From an uncultured Sphingomonadaceae bacterium (GTDB taxonomy: Bacteria > Pseudomonadota > Alphaproteobacteria > Sphingomonadales > Sphingomonadaceae): a stretch of DNA of 64,000 nucleotides. The notes under the pieces are model-generated. The model was given only the letters and a program-made list of their open reading frames with translations, ran no database searches and was not told where the DNA came from. A program made the translations under genes and the position numbers. Location of the stretch: NCBI GenBank assembly GCA_903871605.1, contig CAIQHF010000036.1, positions 310,001 to 374,000 on the forward strand, read 5' to 3'. This document shows, piece after piece, positions 1 to 9,302 of this stretch; the stretch's first letter is position 1, and every line of letters starts with the position of its first letter.

Positions 1-71
1 GATCGGCTTATGGCGCGTTTGATGGAGACGTGTATACGCGGGCGATCATCGCACGCGCCACGCCGGCCTGA
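1..71 (+). CDS. 3' end of an unidentified plus-strand gene
   Basis: An open frame enters from the left edge (codons begin at base 3) and stops at TGA 69-71. It encodes about 22 residues ending DGDVYTRAIIARATPA. The DG-x-VY pattern near a C-terminus recalls acyl-CoA oxidase/dehydrogenase tails, but the fragment is too short to assign. It converges on the minus-strand protease gene that ends at 104. Confidence 0.4.
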   Translation, partial: SAYGAFDGDVYTRAIIARATPA

Positions 72-90
72 CCGGAAAACCCCGGCAGGC
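66..90. terminator. stem-loop between convergent genes
   Basis: GCCTG-a-CCGG (66-75) pairs with CCGGCAGGC (82-90) around a 6-base loop, with one bulged A. It overlaps the stop of the left gene and lies just past the end of the minus-strand gene, so it could serve as a bidirectional terminator. There is no U-tract on either side, so this is structural evidence only. Confidence 0.35.
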
Positions 91-103
91 AGGCATGGTC
101 TGC

Positions 104-725
104 TCAATGCGCGCTGATCGTCATCACGCCGTCTTCGATCACGATCCGGCCGAGACGTGAGATTTCGGTCTGGCCGAGCAGCGTGTAGGGGATGCCCGCC
201 TGACCGATCACAGCGCGAAATCCGCCCAGTTGCTGGCCGCCGACGTTCATCGATCGGACGCGGGTGACGTTGAGCTGCGTGTAGCCGCCGATCCCCGCCA
301 TCGTTTCGGAGTGCGTGATGTCACGGTCTGCGCCCGTCTGGCGGGCGTCCTCCACCGACAGGATCGTGCATTGCGCACCCGTATCGATGATCGCCCGCAC
401 GACCACGCCGTTCATCAGCACGTTCGCGACGAACGAGCCATTCTGGTCGCGACGGATGTGCATCGTCTGTGACGCATCTTCGGGTAAGCCTTCCACAGCC
501 AGGCTCGCGGCGACCTGCTGCCGCTGCGCGGCGGATGTCCGGCCGAACGTGCGATCGGACAGACTCGGGGGGGGTAGGGACGAACGCCTCCAGCGGGACA
601 TAGGCATTGCTGCCGACGAACAATAAGGCCAGCAGCGAGATACGCGCGGCACGCCCCAACTTGCCGACGGGCAACCGGTCGCCGATCCGCACTTGCGGAG
701 ACTCGCCCGGCTTGGCGATATTCAT
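104..725 (-). pseudogene. retropepsin-like aspartic protease, frameshifted at a C8 tract
   Basis: Two minus-strand frames together make one protein. From ATG at 725 (preceded by GGAAG) a frame begins MNIAKPGES and contains a hydrophobic segment (ISLLALLFVG). It must shift by one base in a run of eight C on the coding strand (plus G567-574) to join the frame holding the protease domain. With seven C the protein would be about 206 residues. The domain has the clan AA signature IIDTGAQ (Asp about 114), a later GIGG turn and a conserved IPYTLLGQTEI segment. It closely matches the intact paralogue at 20720-21556, which also starts MNI-x-K but has a longer linker. Such proteins are usually membrane-anchored or periplasmic single-domain aspartic proteases. 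The extra base may be a real mutation, phase variation or a sequencing error. Confidence 0.72.
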
Positions 726-1200
726 GGTTCTACTTCCGGCAATTGCCGTATAGTGGCGCTCATTCATCGACGTTATCCTTGGTTTTTGTCGAATAAAGGG
801 CACTACCATCTCTGCTGAATGGCCGGGTTACCGATATGCGAGCGAAGCAAATGCTTCAAAAAACACAACATATCTTTAGTAAAAACGTTCCTCATTAATG
901 AACGGGATTCGGTAAACTTGCTCCATGTTATCTAGATAACTGGAATTGCGTAGAATTTTTCGATCGCTATAATTTGACAGTATATGGCAAATAAAGCGCT
1001 TTTTCAGCTAGAAGCGAGGTAATTCTGCGCCGACTGGGATCGCAACGTAGAAGGCCCGGCCCACGGTTACGGCCGACGACAACCTAGATCGCGACGACGC
1101 GCTGCTCGCCCGTGGCGGGAGGCCCGGCAGGCGCCGGCGGACCGAAACGGATCCGGCTCTCACACATCGCGATCGGACGGATCGGTTGGGACGCGACCGC
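726..1200. other. intergenic stretch, AT-rich in the middle, with a 14-bp palindrome
   Basis: No convincing gene. Bases about 840-1010 are clearly more AT-rich than their surroundings. They contain the perfect palindrome GTTATCTAGATAAC (927-940) and a smaller inverted repeat, CGTTC 886-890 with GAACG 900-904. The region is upstream of the protease (reading leftward) and downstream of the permease, so promoter or operator elements for the protease are the likeliest content. The part 1010-1200 is GC-rich and featureless apart from tiny unsupported frames. Confidence 0.5.
927..940. promoter_or_regulatory. perfect 14-bp palindrome, candidate operator
   Basis: GTTATCTAGATAAC is identical to its reverse complement and sits in AT-rich DNA about 200 bases upstream of the protease start at 725. 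It resembles a dimeric repressor site, but no cognate regulator is adjacent. Confidence 0.35.
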
Positions 1201-2574
1201 TCAGCGCGCGGTCGTCGCCGCTTTTCCCCGCATCGTCGCGTAATAGAGCGGGCCGACCACGACCAGGCCCGCAATCCACGAGAGGTCGGCGCCGCCTAGC
1301 AGGCCGACCATCGGCCCCGAATAGAGCCCGTTCGATACAAACGGCAGTTGCACGAGAATTCCGATCGCGTAGCAGATCAGCGCCGGGAGATTGAAATGTC
1401 CATAGATCCCGCCGTCGGATCTGAAGAAGGACGGGACGTCGTAATAGCCGTGCCGGATAAGATAATAGTCGACCAGGTTGATCGCGGTCCACGGCACCAT
1501 GACGTAGAGCAGCAGCAGCAGGAAGTTCGCGTAGCTTTCCATGAAATGTGGCCCGGCGAACAATGCCATCACGACCGCGACCAGCGCGAGCGCGATGGAA
1601 AGCGACGCGCGCGCGCGCGACCGCGGCTGCCAGGCCGGCACGAAGGTCTGGACGATCGCGATCGTCGACAGCACCGCGCAATACAGGCTGATCGCGCTCG
1701 CCGCGGCGATGCTCAGTGTCAGAGCCGGGATCGCGAAATCGGCGAACCAGCCGGTCGCCGCAACGAGGCTCTCCGATATGTCGAGATGCGGAAACCGGCT
1801 CCCTAGCAGCGCGCCGAGCGCCATCGGAGCGATCGAACCGAGCGCGCATCCCCAATAGCTCGCCCAGAACGCCGATCGCGTGCCCGTCTCGCGGGGCAGA
1901 TAGCGGGAATAGTCGGAGACATAAGGCGCATAGGCGACCTGCCACAGCACCGAGGTCGAGATCGCACCGAGAAGCGCCCCCCACGCGAGCGGTGGTGCCG
2001 CCGGCGCGGGCAGGGGATGATACCACAACACCCAACCGAAGCAGCCCGCAATCGCAACGCCGCACAGCCAGCTCATCACGCGCGTGAAGCCGTGGATGAG
2101 ATCGTGCCCGAAGATCGTGGCCAGCGTGCCGATCAGCGCGACCGCCGCGACCGCCATGTCCGGGGTGGTGGCAGGAAGCGCACGGTGCAGCGACTGCGCG
2201 CTCAGCACGAGGTTGGAGGCAAAGAAGCCGACGTCCATGGTCGCGACGAAGGCGATCACGGCGAGCGCGCCGCGCGCACCGAACTGGCCGCGCGTCTGGA
2301 TCATCTGCGGCACGCCGAGATGCGGGCCCTGCGCCGCGTGCAGCGCCATGAAGACCGCGCCGAACAGATTGCCGAACAGGATCGCGATCAGCGAGGCGGC
2401 GAGCGAAAGATGGAACACCGAGGTGCAGAGCGCACCGGTCGCGACGGTGAGCATGGTGAGATTGGCGCCGAACCACAGCGTGAACAGGTCGCGCGGCCGC
2501 CCATGACGCTGGTCGAGCGGAATCTGCTGGATGGTACGCTGTTCGATCTGCGCGACATGCTCGCCGCCCCCCAT
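1201..2574 (-). CDS. NCS1-family nucleobase/cytosine permease
   Basis: Inner-membrane symporter of the nucleobase:cation symporter-1 family (purine, cytosine, allantoin or thiamine-type substrates). The protein is about 457 residues with roughly twelve hydrophobic segments. The N-terminal block RHGRPRDLFTLWFGAN is the family hallmark, and a later segment (VSDYSRYLPRETG) matches the conserved region after TM6. I chose the ATG at 2574 because the family typically begins a short distance before the RHG-PRD block; an upstream start at 2646 would add 24 unlike residues. It is divergent from the sulfotransferase gene, and no catabolic enzyme lies beside it, so the substrate cannot be named. Confidence 0.85.
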   Translation of the reverse strand: MGGGEHVAQIEQRTIQQIPLDQRHGRPRDLFTLWFGANLTMLTVATGALCTSVFHLSLAASLIAILFGNLFGAVFMALHAAQGPHLGVPQMIQTRGQFGARGALAVIAFVATMDVGFFASNLVLSAQSLHRALPATTPDMAVAAVALIGTLATIFGHDLIHGFTRVMSWLCGVAIAGCFGWVLWYHPLPAPAAPPLAWGALLGAISTSVLWQVAYAPYVSDYSRYLPRETGTRSAFWASYWGCALGSIAPMALGALLGSRFPHLDISESLVAATGWFADFAIPALTLSIAAASAISLYCAVLSTIAIVQTFVPAWQPRSRARASLSIALALVAVVMALFAGPHFMESYANFLLLLLYVMVPWTAINLVDYYLIRHGYYDVPSFFRSDGGIYGHFNLPALICYAIGILVQLPFVSNGLYSGPMVGLLGGADLSWIAGLVVVGPLYYATMRGKAATTAR

Positions 2575-2808
2575 GGTCGATGGCGATGGATCCAAGCCAC
2601 AGTCCTTCCTGATAACCGACGCCCCGACGCAGGAGGCCCCGCGCATCCCCCGTCATTAGACGATGACGCGGCGCGCGCGATCGGCCAAGCGGCAATCGCG
2701 CCACAGTTTTTGCCAAAGCGGGAGGCACGATATTGCCCGTGGGGGGCGATGAGCTACAGGTTCACTGTCGCGCCATCGGCCTGGCGGGGCGGGGAAGGGC
2801 GTGCGCGG

Positions 2809-4722
2809 ATGAGACAGGAGCCTATGGGCACGCTCGAGGTGGCGCTCGCGCACAGCCGGCGCCTGCTCGCCCGCGATCCGGCGATGGCGGCAGAGCAGGC
2901 GCGGGAAATATTGCGCGCCGTGCCCGGCCATGCCGAGACGATGCTGCTGCTCGGCGACGCCTTGGCGCGCGCCGGTCGTGGCGAGGAGGCGCTCGCCGTG
3001 CTGGGCGACGCGACGCGCCGCGATCCGCGCTCGCCGCACGCCTGGCGGCTGCTCGGCGACCTGCTCCACCGCGGCGCGCGGTTCGTCGAGGCCGATCGCG
3101 CCTATCTCCACCATGTCGAGGCGGCGGCGCACGATCCGCGTCTGCGGCAAGCCGCGCTGGCGCTCGCCGGCCAGGACCTGCCGACGGCCGAGCGGCTGCT
3201 GCGCGCGCATCTCGACGAGCATCCGACCGACATCGCGGCGATGCGGATGCTGGCCGAACTCCACGGTCGTCTTGCGCGCAACCGCGAGGCCGAGGAACTG
3301 CTCCGCCGCGTGCTCGATCGCGCGCCGGGCTTCCACATGGCGCGCTACAATCTCGCGATCGTGCTTCACCGCCAGCACCGCGCCGGCGAAGCGATCGTCG
3401 AGATCGATCGGCTGCTCGAGGTCGAGCCCGACAATCCGTCCTACCGCAACCTCTCGGGCGCAGCCCGCGGCGGCATCAGCGCGCATGACGATGCGCTCGG
3501 CGAGTTCGAGAAGGCGCTGCACGGGCGGCCCGACAACGCCGCGATGTGGATGAGCTACGGACACACGCTCAAGACGCTCGGACGGCGCGACGACAGCATC
3601 GCTGCCTATCGTCGAAGCATCACGCTGCGCCCGGCGATGGGCGAGGCATGGTGGAGCCTTGCGAACCTCAAGGCGGTCAGCTTTTCGGCCGCCGACATCG
3701 CCGCGATGCGCGCGGCGCTTGCGGGGGAGCAGAGCCAGCTCGGCTTCGACGATCGTTTCCACCTCCATTTCGCGCTCGGCAAGGCGCTCGAGGATGCGGG
3801 CGACTTCGAGGCCAGCTTCCGCCACTATCTGCAGGGCAACCGGTTGCGCCGCGAGCGGGTCGATTACGATCCCGACGAGATCCACGAGCAGGTTGTCCGC
3901 GCCGAGGCGGTCTTCACACCCGGCTTCTTTGCCGCACGCGCCGGGCAAGGCTGCCCTGCGCCCGATCCGATCTTCGTGCTCGGCATGCCGCGATCGGGCT
4001 CGACGCTGGTCGAGCAGATCCTCGCCAGCCACAGCCTGGTCGAGGGCACGCGCGAGCTTCCCGACATCCAGGCGCTCGCCCACCGGCTCTCGGGCCGCAG
4101 GATGCGGAGCGATCCGTCGCGCTACCCCGAGGTCATCGCCGAGCTCGATCCGGCGGCGCTGCGCGCGCTCGGCGAGGAATATCTCGAGCGTGTCCGCGTC
4201 CATCGCAAGACCGACCGGCCCTATTTCATCGACAAGATGCCCAACAATTGGGGGCATGTCGGGCTGATCCATCTGATCCTGCCCAATGCGAAGATCATCG
4301 ACACGCGCCGCCATCCGCTCGGCTGCTGCTTCTCCAACTTCAAGCAGCATTTCGCGCGCGGCCAGAACTTCTCCTATTCGCTCGTCGAGCTCGGTCGTTA
4401 TTACGGCGATTATGTCCGCGCGATGGCGCATGTCGACGCGGTGCTGCCGGGACGCGTCCACCGCGTCGACCATGAAGCGATGGTCGATGACACCGAGGCG
4501 CAGGTGCGTGCTCTGCTCGCCGCCTGCGGACTCGCGTTCGAGCCGGCCTGCCTGCGTTTCTGGGAGACCGAGCGCGCGGTCCAGACGGCGAGCTCCGAAC
4601 AGGTCCGCCGGCCGATCTTTCGCGAGGGGCTGGACCAGTGGCGCCACTATGCGCCGTGGCTCGAGCCGCTCCGTTCGGCGCTCCGATCCTCGCTCCCGGC
4701 GCGCTTTTCGGCCGTGCTGTAG
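2809..4722 (+). CDS. TPR-repeat sulfotransferase family protein
   Basis: About 637 residues. The N-terminal ~350 residues are tetratricopeptide-type helical repeats (recurring A-x-A-LG/LLGDAL patterns). The C-terminal ~260 residues are a sulfotransferase domain: the 5'-phosphosulfate loop PRSGSTLVEQIL begins near residue 394, and a later segment has the 3'-phosphate-binding context (DTRRHPLGCCFSNF). The family transfers sulfate from PAPS; in sphingomonads such fusions often lie beside TonB receptors, as here (93 bases before the receptor start). The frame is open far upstream because of base composition; ATG 2809 or ATG 2824 are the sensible starts, and both precede the first repeat. The acceptor substrate is unknown. 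Confidence 0.85.
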   Translation: MRQEPMGTLEVALAHSRRLLARDPAMAAEQAREILRAVPGHAETMLLLGDALARAGRGEEALAVLGDATRRDPRSPHAWRLLGDLLHRGARFVEADRAYLHHVEAAAHDPRLRQAALALAGQDLPTAERLLRAHLDEHPTDIAAMRMLAELHGRLARNREAEELLRRVLDRAPGFHMARYNLAIVLHRQHRAGEAIVEIDRLLEVEPDNPSYRNLSGAARGGISAHDDALGEFEKALHGRPDNAAMWMSYGHTLKTLGRRDDSIAAYRRSITLRPAMGEAWWSLANLKAVSFSAADIAAMRAALAGEQSQLGFDDRFHLHFALGKALEDAGDFEASFRHYLQGNRLRRERVDYDPDEIHEQVVRAEAVFTPGFFAARAGQGCPAPDPIFVLGMPRSGSTLVEQILASHSLVEGTRELPDIQALAHRLSGRRMRSDPSRYPEVIAELDPAALRALGEEYLERVRVHRKTDRPYFIDKMPNNWGHVGLIHLILPNAKIIDTRRHPLGCCFSNFKQHFARGQNFSYSLVELGRYYGDYVRAMAHVDAVLPGRVHRVDHEAMVDDTEAQVRALLAACGLAFEPACLRFWETERAVQTASSEQVRRPIFREGLDQWRHYAPWLEPLRSALRSSLPARFSAVL

Positions 4723-4815
4723 CCGCGCTGCAACAACCGCGGATTGACGGGGGCGAAGCGACAGGAGAGGCTGTCTTCCATAATCGCTGCGCAACCGCAG
4801 CAAGGGGGATATGAC

Positions 4816-7245
4816 ATGGTGACTCGCATCGGCGGCGTAACGAAGAATCCCATCCGGATCGCCATGCTGCTTGCGACCAGCGCGCTGGCGATGCCGGCGA
4901 TCGCGCAGACCGCCTCGGTGGCCGCACCCAGCGCCGGACCGACGAGCGGCGATGCGCAGAATGGCGAGATCATCGTCACCGCGACGAAGCGCGCCGAGAA
5001 CATCCAGAACGTGCCGATCAGCATCCAGGCGCTCGGCAACGTCACGCTCGCCCAGCATCAGGTCCAGAATTTCGACGATTATGCCAAGCTGCTGCCCAGC
5101 GTCAGCTATCAGTCGTTCGGCCCCGGACAGAGCGAGCTCTATTTCCGCGGTATCGCAACCGGCGGCGACGGCATCGCCTCGGGCCCGCTGCCGGGCTCCG
5201 GCCTCTATGTCGACGAGATCCCGCTGACCACGATTGGCGGCGCGGTCGACTTCCACGTCTATGACATCAACCGCGTCGAAGCGCTGGCGGGGCCGCAGGG
5301 CACCTTGTTCGGCGCGAGCTCTCTGTCGGGCACGCTGCGCGTCATCACCAATCAGCCCGACACGTCGCGCTTCTCGGCTGGTTACGATCTGCAGGGCGAC
5401 AAGTTCGGCGGCGGCAATGCGGGCGGACAGGCCGAAGGTTTCGTCAACGTTCCGCTCGGCGACCGCGCAGCGATCCGCCTCGTCGGCTTTTACGACCATG
5501 AAGGCGGCTATATCGACAACACCTATGCGACGCGCACCTATGAGCGGCCGAACGACTACACGCCTGACGGGTCGGTGGTAAACTCGCCGCTCACCGTCAA
5601 CAATGCGCGATATGCCAAGAATAATTTCAACGACACGGATTCCTACGGCGGGCGCGCGCTGCTTAAGCTCGATGTCGGCGACGATTGGACGATCACGCCG
5701 GGCATCATGTACCAGCATCTGAAGGCGAACGGCACGTTCCTCTACGATCCCCGCGCGGGCGACTTGAAGGTCCACGACTTCACGCCGGACAAGGACAAGG
5801 ACAAATGGTATCTCGCGTCGATGACCGTTCAGGGCAAGATCGGCAATTGGGACGTCACCTATGCGGGATCCTATTTTGATCGCAGGGTCGATCTGACGCA
5901 AGACTATTCCTATTTCACCGTCGCCTATGATGGCACGACGGACTATAATTTCTATCAGGACGCCACTGGCCACAATATCGATCCCACACAGATCTATCAT
6001 ACCAATGATCATTACACCAAGATGTCGCACGAACTGCGCGTGAGTTCGCCCAAGGAGGATCCGGTGCGGCTCACCGCGGGCATGTTCATGCAGCGCCAGA
6101 CCGACAAACATTATGCCGACTACGAGATTGACGGCCTCGCCAACGCCGCGGTCTATTATGATACACCGGTGCCGGGCGGCAATCCGAACGACGTGTTCTT
6201 CACCGATATCAAGCGCGTCGATCGCGACTATGCAATGTTCGGCGAAGCCTCGTGGGATATCCTGTCCAACCTCACGCTGACCGGCGGCATCCGCGGATTT
6301 ATGGCGAACAACTCGCTCGACGGCTTCTCGGGTGGTTCCTACACATTGGCGCAATTCGGCTGCACGACCACCGCGCAGGCCTGCCATTCGATCAACAAAA
6401 ATTATCAGCAGGCCGGCGAGACGCACAAGGTCAACCTGACCTGGAAGATCGATCCGACCAAGATGGTCTATGTCACCTATTCGACCGGTTTCCGCCCCGG
6501 CGGCAATAACCGCCCCGCCTTCGCGCTCGGCCAGGTGCAGAATCCACCGCCCTACAAGGCCGACACGCTCACCAACTATGAGTTCGGCTGGAAGACGAGC
6601 TGGTTCGATCATACGCTGCGCGTCAACGGTGCGTTGTTCTGGGAAGACTGGAAGAACGTCCAGTATAGCGAGCCCGGCATCCTCGGCATCTATTACACGG
6701 TCAACGCCGGCAAGGCGCGCTCGCGCGGCGTCGAGGGCGACGTCAGCTGGACGATCGCGCATCACCTGACGCTGTCGGGCTCGGGGACCTATGTCGACGC
6801 CAAGCTGACCACGCCGTTCTGCGCGCCGTCCGGATGTGTGGCGACGGCGGCGACGCCCGATGCCGCGACCTTCGCGCCGTCGGGTACGCGTCTGCCGGTA
6901 ACGCCAAAGTTCAAGATCACCGGCACCGCGCGCTATGATTTCGAGGTCGGTGCGTACAAGCCGTTCCTCCAGGCGACGGTCAACCACCAGAGCGGCACGA
7001 CGCAATATCTGACGACAGCAGGCGAAGCGCTGATCGGGCCGACGAAGGGTTTCACCACCTTCGATTTCTCGGGCGGAGTATCCTATGCCAATTGGAACGC
7101 GTCGCTATTCATCCAGAACGCCTTCGACAAGCGCGGCATCCTGAGCAAGAACCTGGTCTGCGCGCCGGGATTCTGTGGCCAGTATGACCGTTTCTATCCG
7201 ATCAAGCCGCAATATTTCGGCGTCAGGTTCGGCCAGAAATTCTGA
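4816..7245 (+). CDS. TonB-dependent outer-membrane receptor
   Basis: About 809 residues. ATG 4816 follows an AAGGGGG ribosome site and gives a signal peptide ending ALAMPAIAQ. The TonB box/plug start reads EIIVTATKRAENIQNVPIS, followed by the plug domain with RVEALAGPQGTLFGASSLSG and a long beta-barrel ending in an aromatic residue (RFGQKF). It imports an unidentified substrate across the outer membrane using TonB energy. It lies directly downstream of the TPR-sulfotransferase, and the two probably form one transcription unit. Two cysteine pairs in barrel loops (QFGCTTTAQAC, PFCAPSGC) are of note. Confidence 0.93.
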   Translation: MVTRIGGVTKNPIRIAMLLATSALAMPAIAQTASVAAPSAGPTSGDAQNGEIIVTATKRAENIQNVPISIQALGNVTLAQHQVQNFDDYAKLLPSVSYQSFGPGQSELYFRGIATGGDGIASGPLPGSGLYVDEIPLTTIGGAVDFHVYDINRVEALAGPQGTLFGASSLSGTLRVITNQPDTSRFSAGYDLQGDKFGGGNAGGQAEGFVNVPLGDRAAIRLVGFYDHEGGYIDNTYATRTYERPNDYTPDGSVVNSPLTVNNARYAKNNFNDTDSYGGRALLKLDVGDDWTITPGIMYQHLKANGTFLYDPRAGDLKVHDFTPDKDKDKWYLASMTVQGKIGNWDVTYAGSYFDRRVDLTQDYSYFTVAYDGTTDYNFYQDATGHNIDPTQIYHTNDHYTKMSHELRVSSPKEDPVRLTAGMFMQRQTDKHYADYEIDGLANAAVYYDTPVPGGNPNDVFFTDIKRVDRDYAMFGEASWDILSNLTLTGGIRGFMANNSLDGFSGGSYTLAQFGCTTTAQACHSINKNYQQAGETHKVNLTWKIDPTKMVYVTYSTGFRPGGNNRPAFALGQVQNPPPYKADTLTNYEFGWKTSWFDHTLRVNGALFWEDWKNVQYSEPGILGIYYTVNAGKARSRGVEGDVSWTIAHHLTLSGSGTYVDAKLTTPFCAPSGCVATAATPDAATFAPSGTRLPVTPKFKITGTARYDFEVGAYKPFLQATVNHQSGTTQYLTTAGEALIGPTKGFTTFDFSGGVSYANWNASLFIQNAFDKRGILSKNLVCAPGFCGQYDRFYPIKPQYFGVRFGQKF

Positions 7246-7469
7246 TCAGGAAGGGGCGCCGCGGGCGTTCCCCTCCGCACCGTGGCGGCGTGGTCGGCTT
7301 GGCGGATGCGGCCGACGCGGCCGGCCTCGGATTGCCGCGCCCGTCTTCCGGCGAGCAGCCGGATGTCGCCGACGGTCTGTCGCGATGACGCCGCTCGACC
7401 GAATATGGTTGCGCGTCGGGGCACAGTCGGCGATCCAGCGGCGACAAGCAGAATAGACGATCGGAACAT

Positions 7470-8951
7470 GTGCACGTGACGTCAGCATCGAATCGTGCCC
7501 TCTCCGCCATGCTGTTCGCGCCGGCCTTGCTGGCCGCAGCACAGACGCCCGATACGGTTCCTCTGCTCAGCCCGTCGCCGCCGCCCATGTCGTCACCGGC
7601 GGCGGCGCCCGTCCCGGCGATGCCGCGTCTCTCGGCCCAGCAGATCGGCGCGCTTCGCGCGATGCTCGATGGCGCTGCGGCTGAGGGGATCGCGGCGGGC
7701 GGCGAGACGAGTGCCGCGCCGACCGAGGCTGGCGACGACGCGGTTGTGCGTGCGGCGCTGGACTATGCCAGGGCGCTTCATCACGGTCGCCTCGGCGAGG
7801 GCGATTTCATGGGCAATTGGGGGCTCAGGCCGCCATCCTATGACCCGAGGCCCGGCTTCGTCGCCGCGGTGCAGGCCGACAGGATACCCGCATGGATCGC
7901 GTCGTTGCCGCCGCCATGGGCGGGATATGATACGCTCAAGAAGGCGCTCGCTACCTATCGCGCGATCGACAAAGCCGGCGGCTGGCCGACGCTCGCGGCC
8001 GGCGCCGATCTCGCGCCCGGCGCCGTCGGCGATCGCGTGGCGCTGCTCCGCCAGCGGCTTGCGGTCGAGGACCATGCGCTCAGCGAGGGCCCCGCGCGCT
8101 ACGATGCAGACGTGGTTGCCGCCGTCCAACGCGCGCAGCGCCGCTACGCCTTGGAGCCGAACGGGATCGTCGGCAAGGCGACGCTGGCGGCGCTCAACGT
8201 CAGTGCGCATGATCGCGTTCGCCAGATCGAGGCGAATATGGAGCGCTGGCGCTGGCTGCCGGCCGAACTGCCCGCGCACCGCGTCCAGGTGAACATCGCG
8301 GCCGCCGTGCTCACCGTGTTCGACACCGACAATCCGGTGATGTCGATGCGCGCAGTGACCGGGCGGCCGGGCGACGAGACGCCGATGCTGTCCTCGACGA
8401 TCCGCAGCATCGTGTTCAATCCGCCGTGGAACGTGCCGAGTTCGATCGCGGCGAAGGAATTGTGGCCCAAGGAGCGCGCCCATCCAGGCTATCTCGCATC
8501 GCATGGCTTCAAGGTGATCGGCAGCGGCAGCGGATCGCGGCTCCAGCAGAGCCCGAAACGGAGCGCGCTGGGCAAGGTCAAGTTCGATTTCGACAACCCT
8601 TACGGCGTCTATCTCCACGACACGCCGACGCAGGGCACGTTCGGCCGCTCGAGCCGGCTCGCCAGCCACGGATGCGTGCGGCTCGCGCATCCCGTGGAGC
8701 TCGCCAAGCTGATGCTGCACGACGATCCGCTGTGGACCGCCGACGCGATCGACGCGGCGATCGCGAAGGGCGAGACGGTGCGCGCGCCGCTCGCCGAACC
8801 GGTTGCGGTTTTCCTATTCTACTGGACCGCCTATGCCAGCGCCGACGGCAAGATGACCTTCCTCGGCGATCCCTATGGCTGGGACGGTCAACTCGCCGAT
8901 CGCCTGACCACCAGCGCCGATCGCGCAAAACAGATGGTTGCCGCCCGATGA
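7470..8951 (+). CDS. YcbB-type murein L,D-transpeptidase
   Basis: About 493 residues. A signal-peptide-like N-terminus and a proline/alanine-rich stretch precede a peptidoglycan-binding-like segment (residues ~180-245) and a YkuD catalytic domain. The catalytic motif SHGCVRL has its cysteine at residue 402. The RWRWLP block before the catalytic domain and the large size are typical of the YcbB/LdtD group, which forms 3-3 crosslinks in the periplasm. The start used is GTG 7470; GTG 7476 is equally possible. The stop overlaps the next gene's ATG. Confidence 0.88.
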   Translation: MHVTSASNRALSAMLFAPALLAAAQTPDTVPLLSPSPPPMSSPAAAPVPAMPRLSAQQIGALRAMLDGAAAEGIAAGGETSAAPTEAGDDAVVRAALDYARALHHGRLGEGDFMGNWGLRPPSYDPRPGFVAAVQADRIPAWIASLPPPWAGYDTLKKALATYRAIDKAGGWPTLAAGADLAPGAVGDRVALLRQRLAVEDHALSEGPARYDADVVAAVQRAQRRYALEPNGIVGKATLAALNVSAHDRVRQIEANMERWRWLPAELPAHRVQVNIAAAVLTVFDTDNPVMSMRAVTGRPGDETPMLSSTIRSIVFNPPWNVPSSIAAKELWPKERAHPGYLASHGFKVIGSGSGSRLQQSPKRSALGKVKFDFDNPYGVYLHDTPTQGTFGRSSRLASHGCVRLAHPVELAKLMLHDDPLWTADAIDAAIAKGETVRAPLAEPVAVFLFYWTAYASADGKMTFLGDPYGWDGQLADRLTTSADRAKQMVAAR

Positions 8952-9301
8952 TCGATATGCCCAAGCGTCCCAAGCTGACCGTCATCGCGCTGCTCCTCGG
9001 CGCCTCGCTGCTCGGTGCCTGCGGGAAAGGCGACGATCAGCCGCCGGCGAACCAGGCAAGCACGGATCGATCGGTCGACGCTCCACCCCCGGCGGTGCCG
9101 GTGCCGGCGCCGACGCCGGTGCGCGCGCCCGAAGCAGAGCCGCAGCCGCATCCCGACGCCAATGTCGCTGCGCCCGCGAAGCCGGCCGAACAGCCGACCG
9201 CCGATCAGCAGATACTCGACGATGCCGATGCGACCGGCATGACCAGCCACGCACCGCGCCCGGCCGATCCGTCGGATCTGCCCGGCAACGGGCAGCGATA
9301 G
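8948..9301 (+). CDS. small proline-rich lipoprotein
   Basis: A 117-residue protein starting at ATG 8948, which overlaps the upstream stop as ATGA. The N-terminus is a lipoprotein signal with lipobox LGAC, so Cys25 should be lipidated. The rest is low-complexity, rich in Pro, Ala and acidic residues, with no recognisable domain. Translational coupling to the L,D-transpeptidase suggests an envelope role such as anchoring or regulating that enzyme, but this is inference. The function is unknown. Confidence 0.75.
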   Translation: MIDMPKRPKLTVIALLLGASLLGACGKGDDQPPANQASTDRSVDAPPPAVPVPAPTPVRAPEAEPQPHPDANVAAPAKPAEQPTADQQILDDADATGMTSHAPRPADPSDLPGNGQR

Positions 9302-9302
9302 C

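Noticed and set aside
968-979. TATAAT followed by TTGACA in the AT-rich gap
   Set aside because: The elements are in the wrong order for a plus-strand promoter and there is no downstream plus-strand gene.
1084-1167. 27-codon minus-strand frame after the permease
   Set aside because: No ribosome site, no family match and too short to support.
2017-2808. Upstream extension of the sulfotransferase frame to a 901-residue protein
   Set aside because: The extra residues are antisense to the permease gene and lack repeats or domains; internal starts at 2809/2824 are better.
2656-7005. A 1449-codon minus-strand open frame opposite the sulfotransferase and receptor genes
   Set aside because: Arg/Ala/Gly-rich sequence with no domains; it mirrors two clearly coding plus-strand genes and arises from high GC.
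7252-7274. AGGGG/CCCCT hairpin after the first receptor
   Set aside because: Imperfect stem with a bulge, no U-run; cannot be called a terminator.
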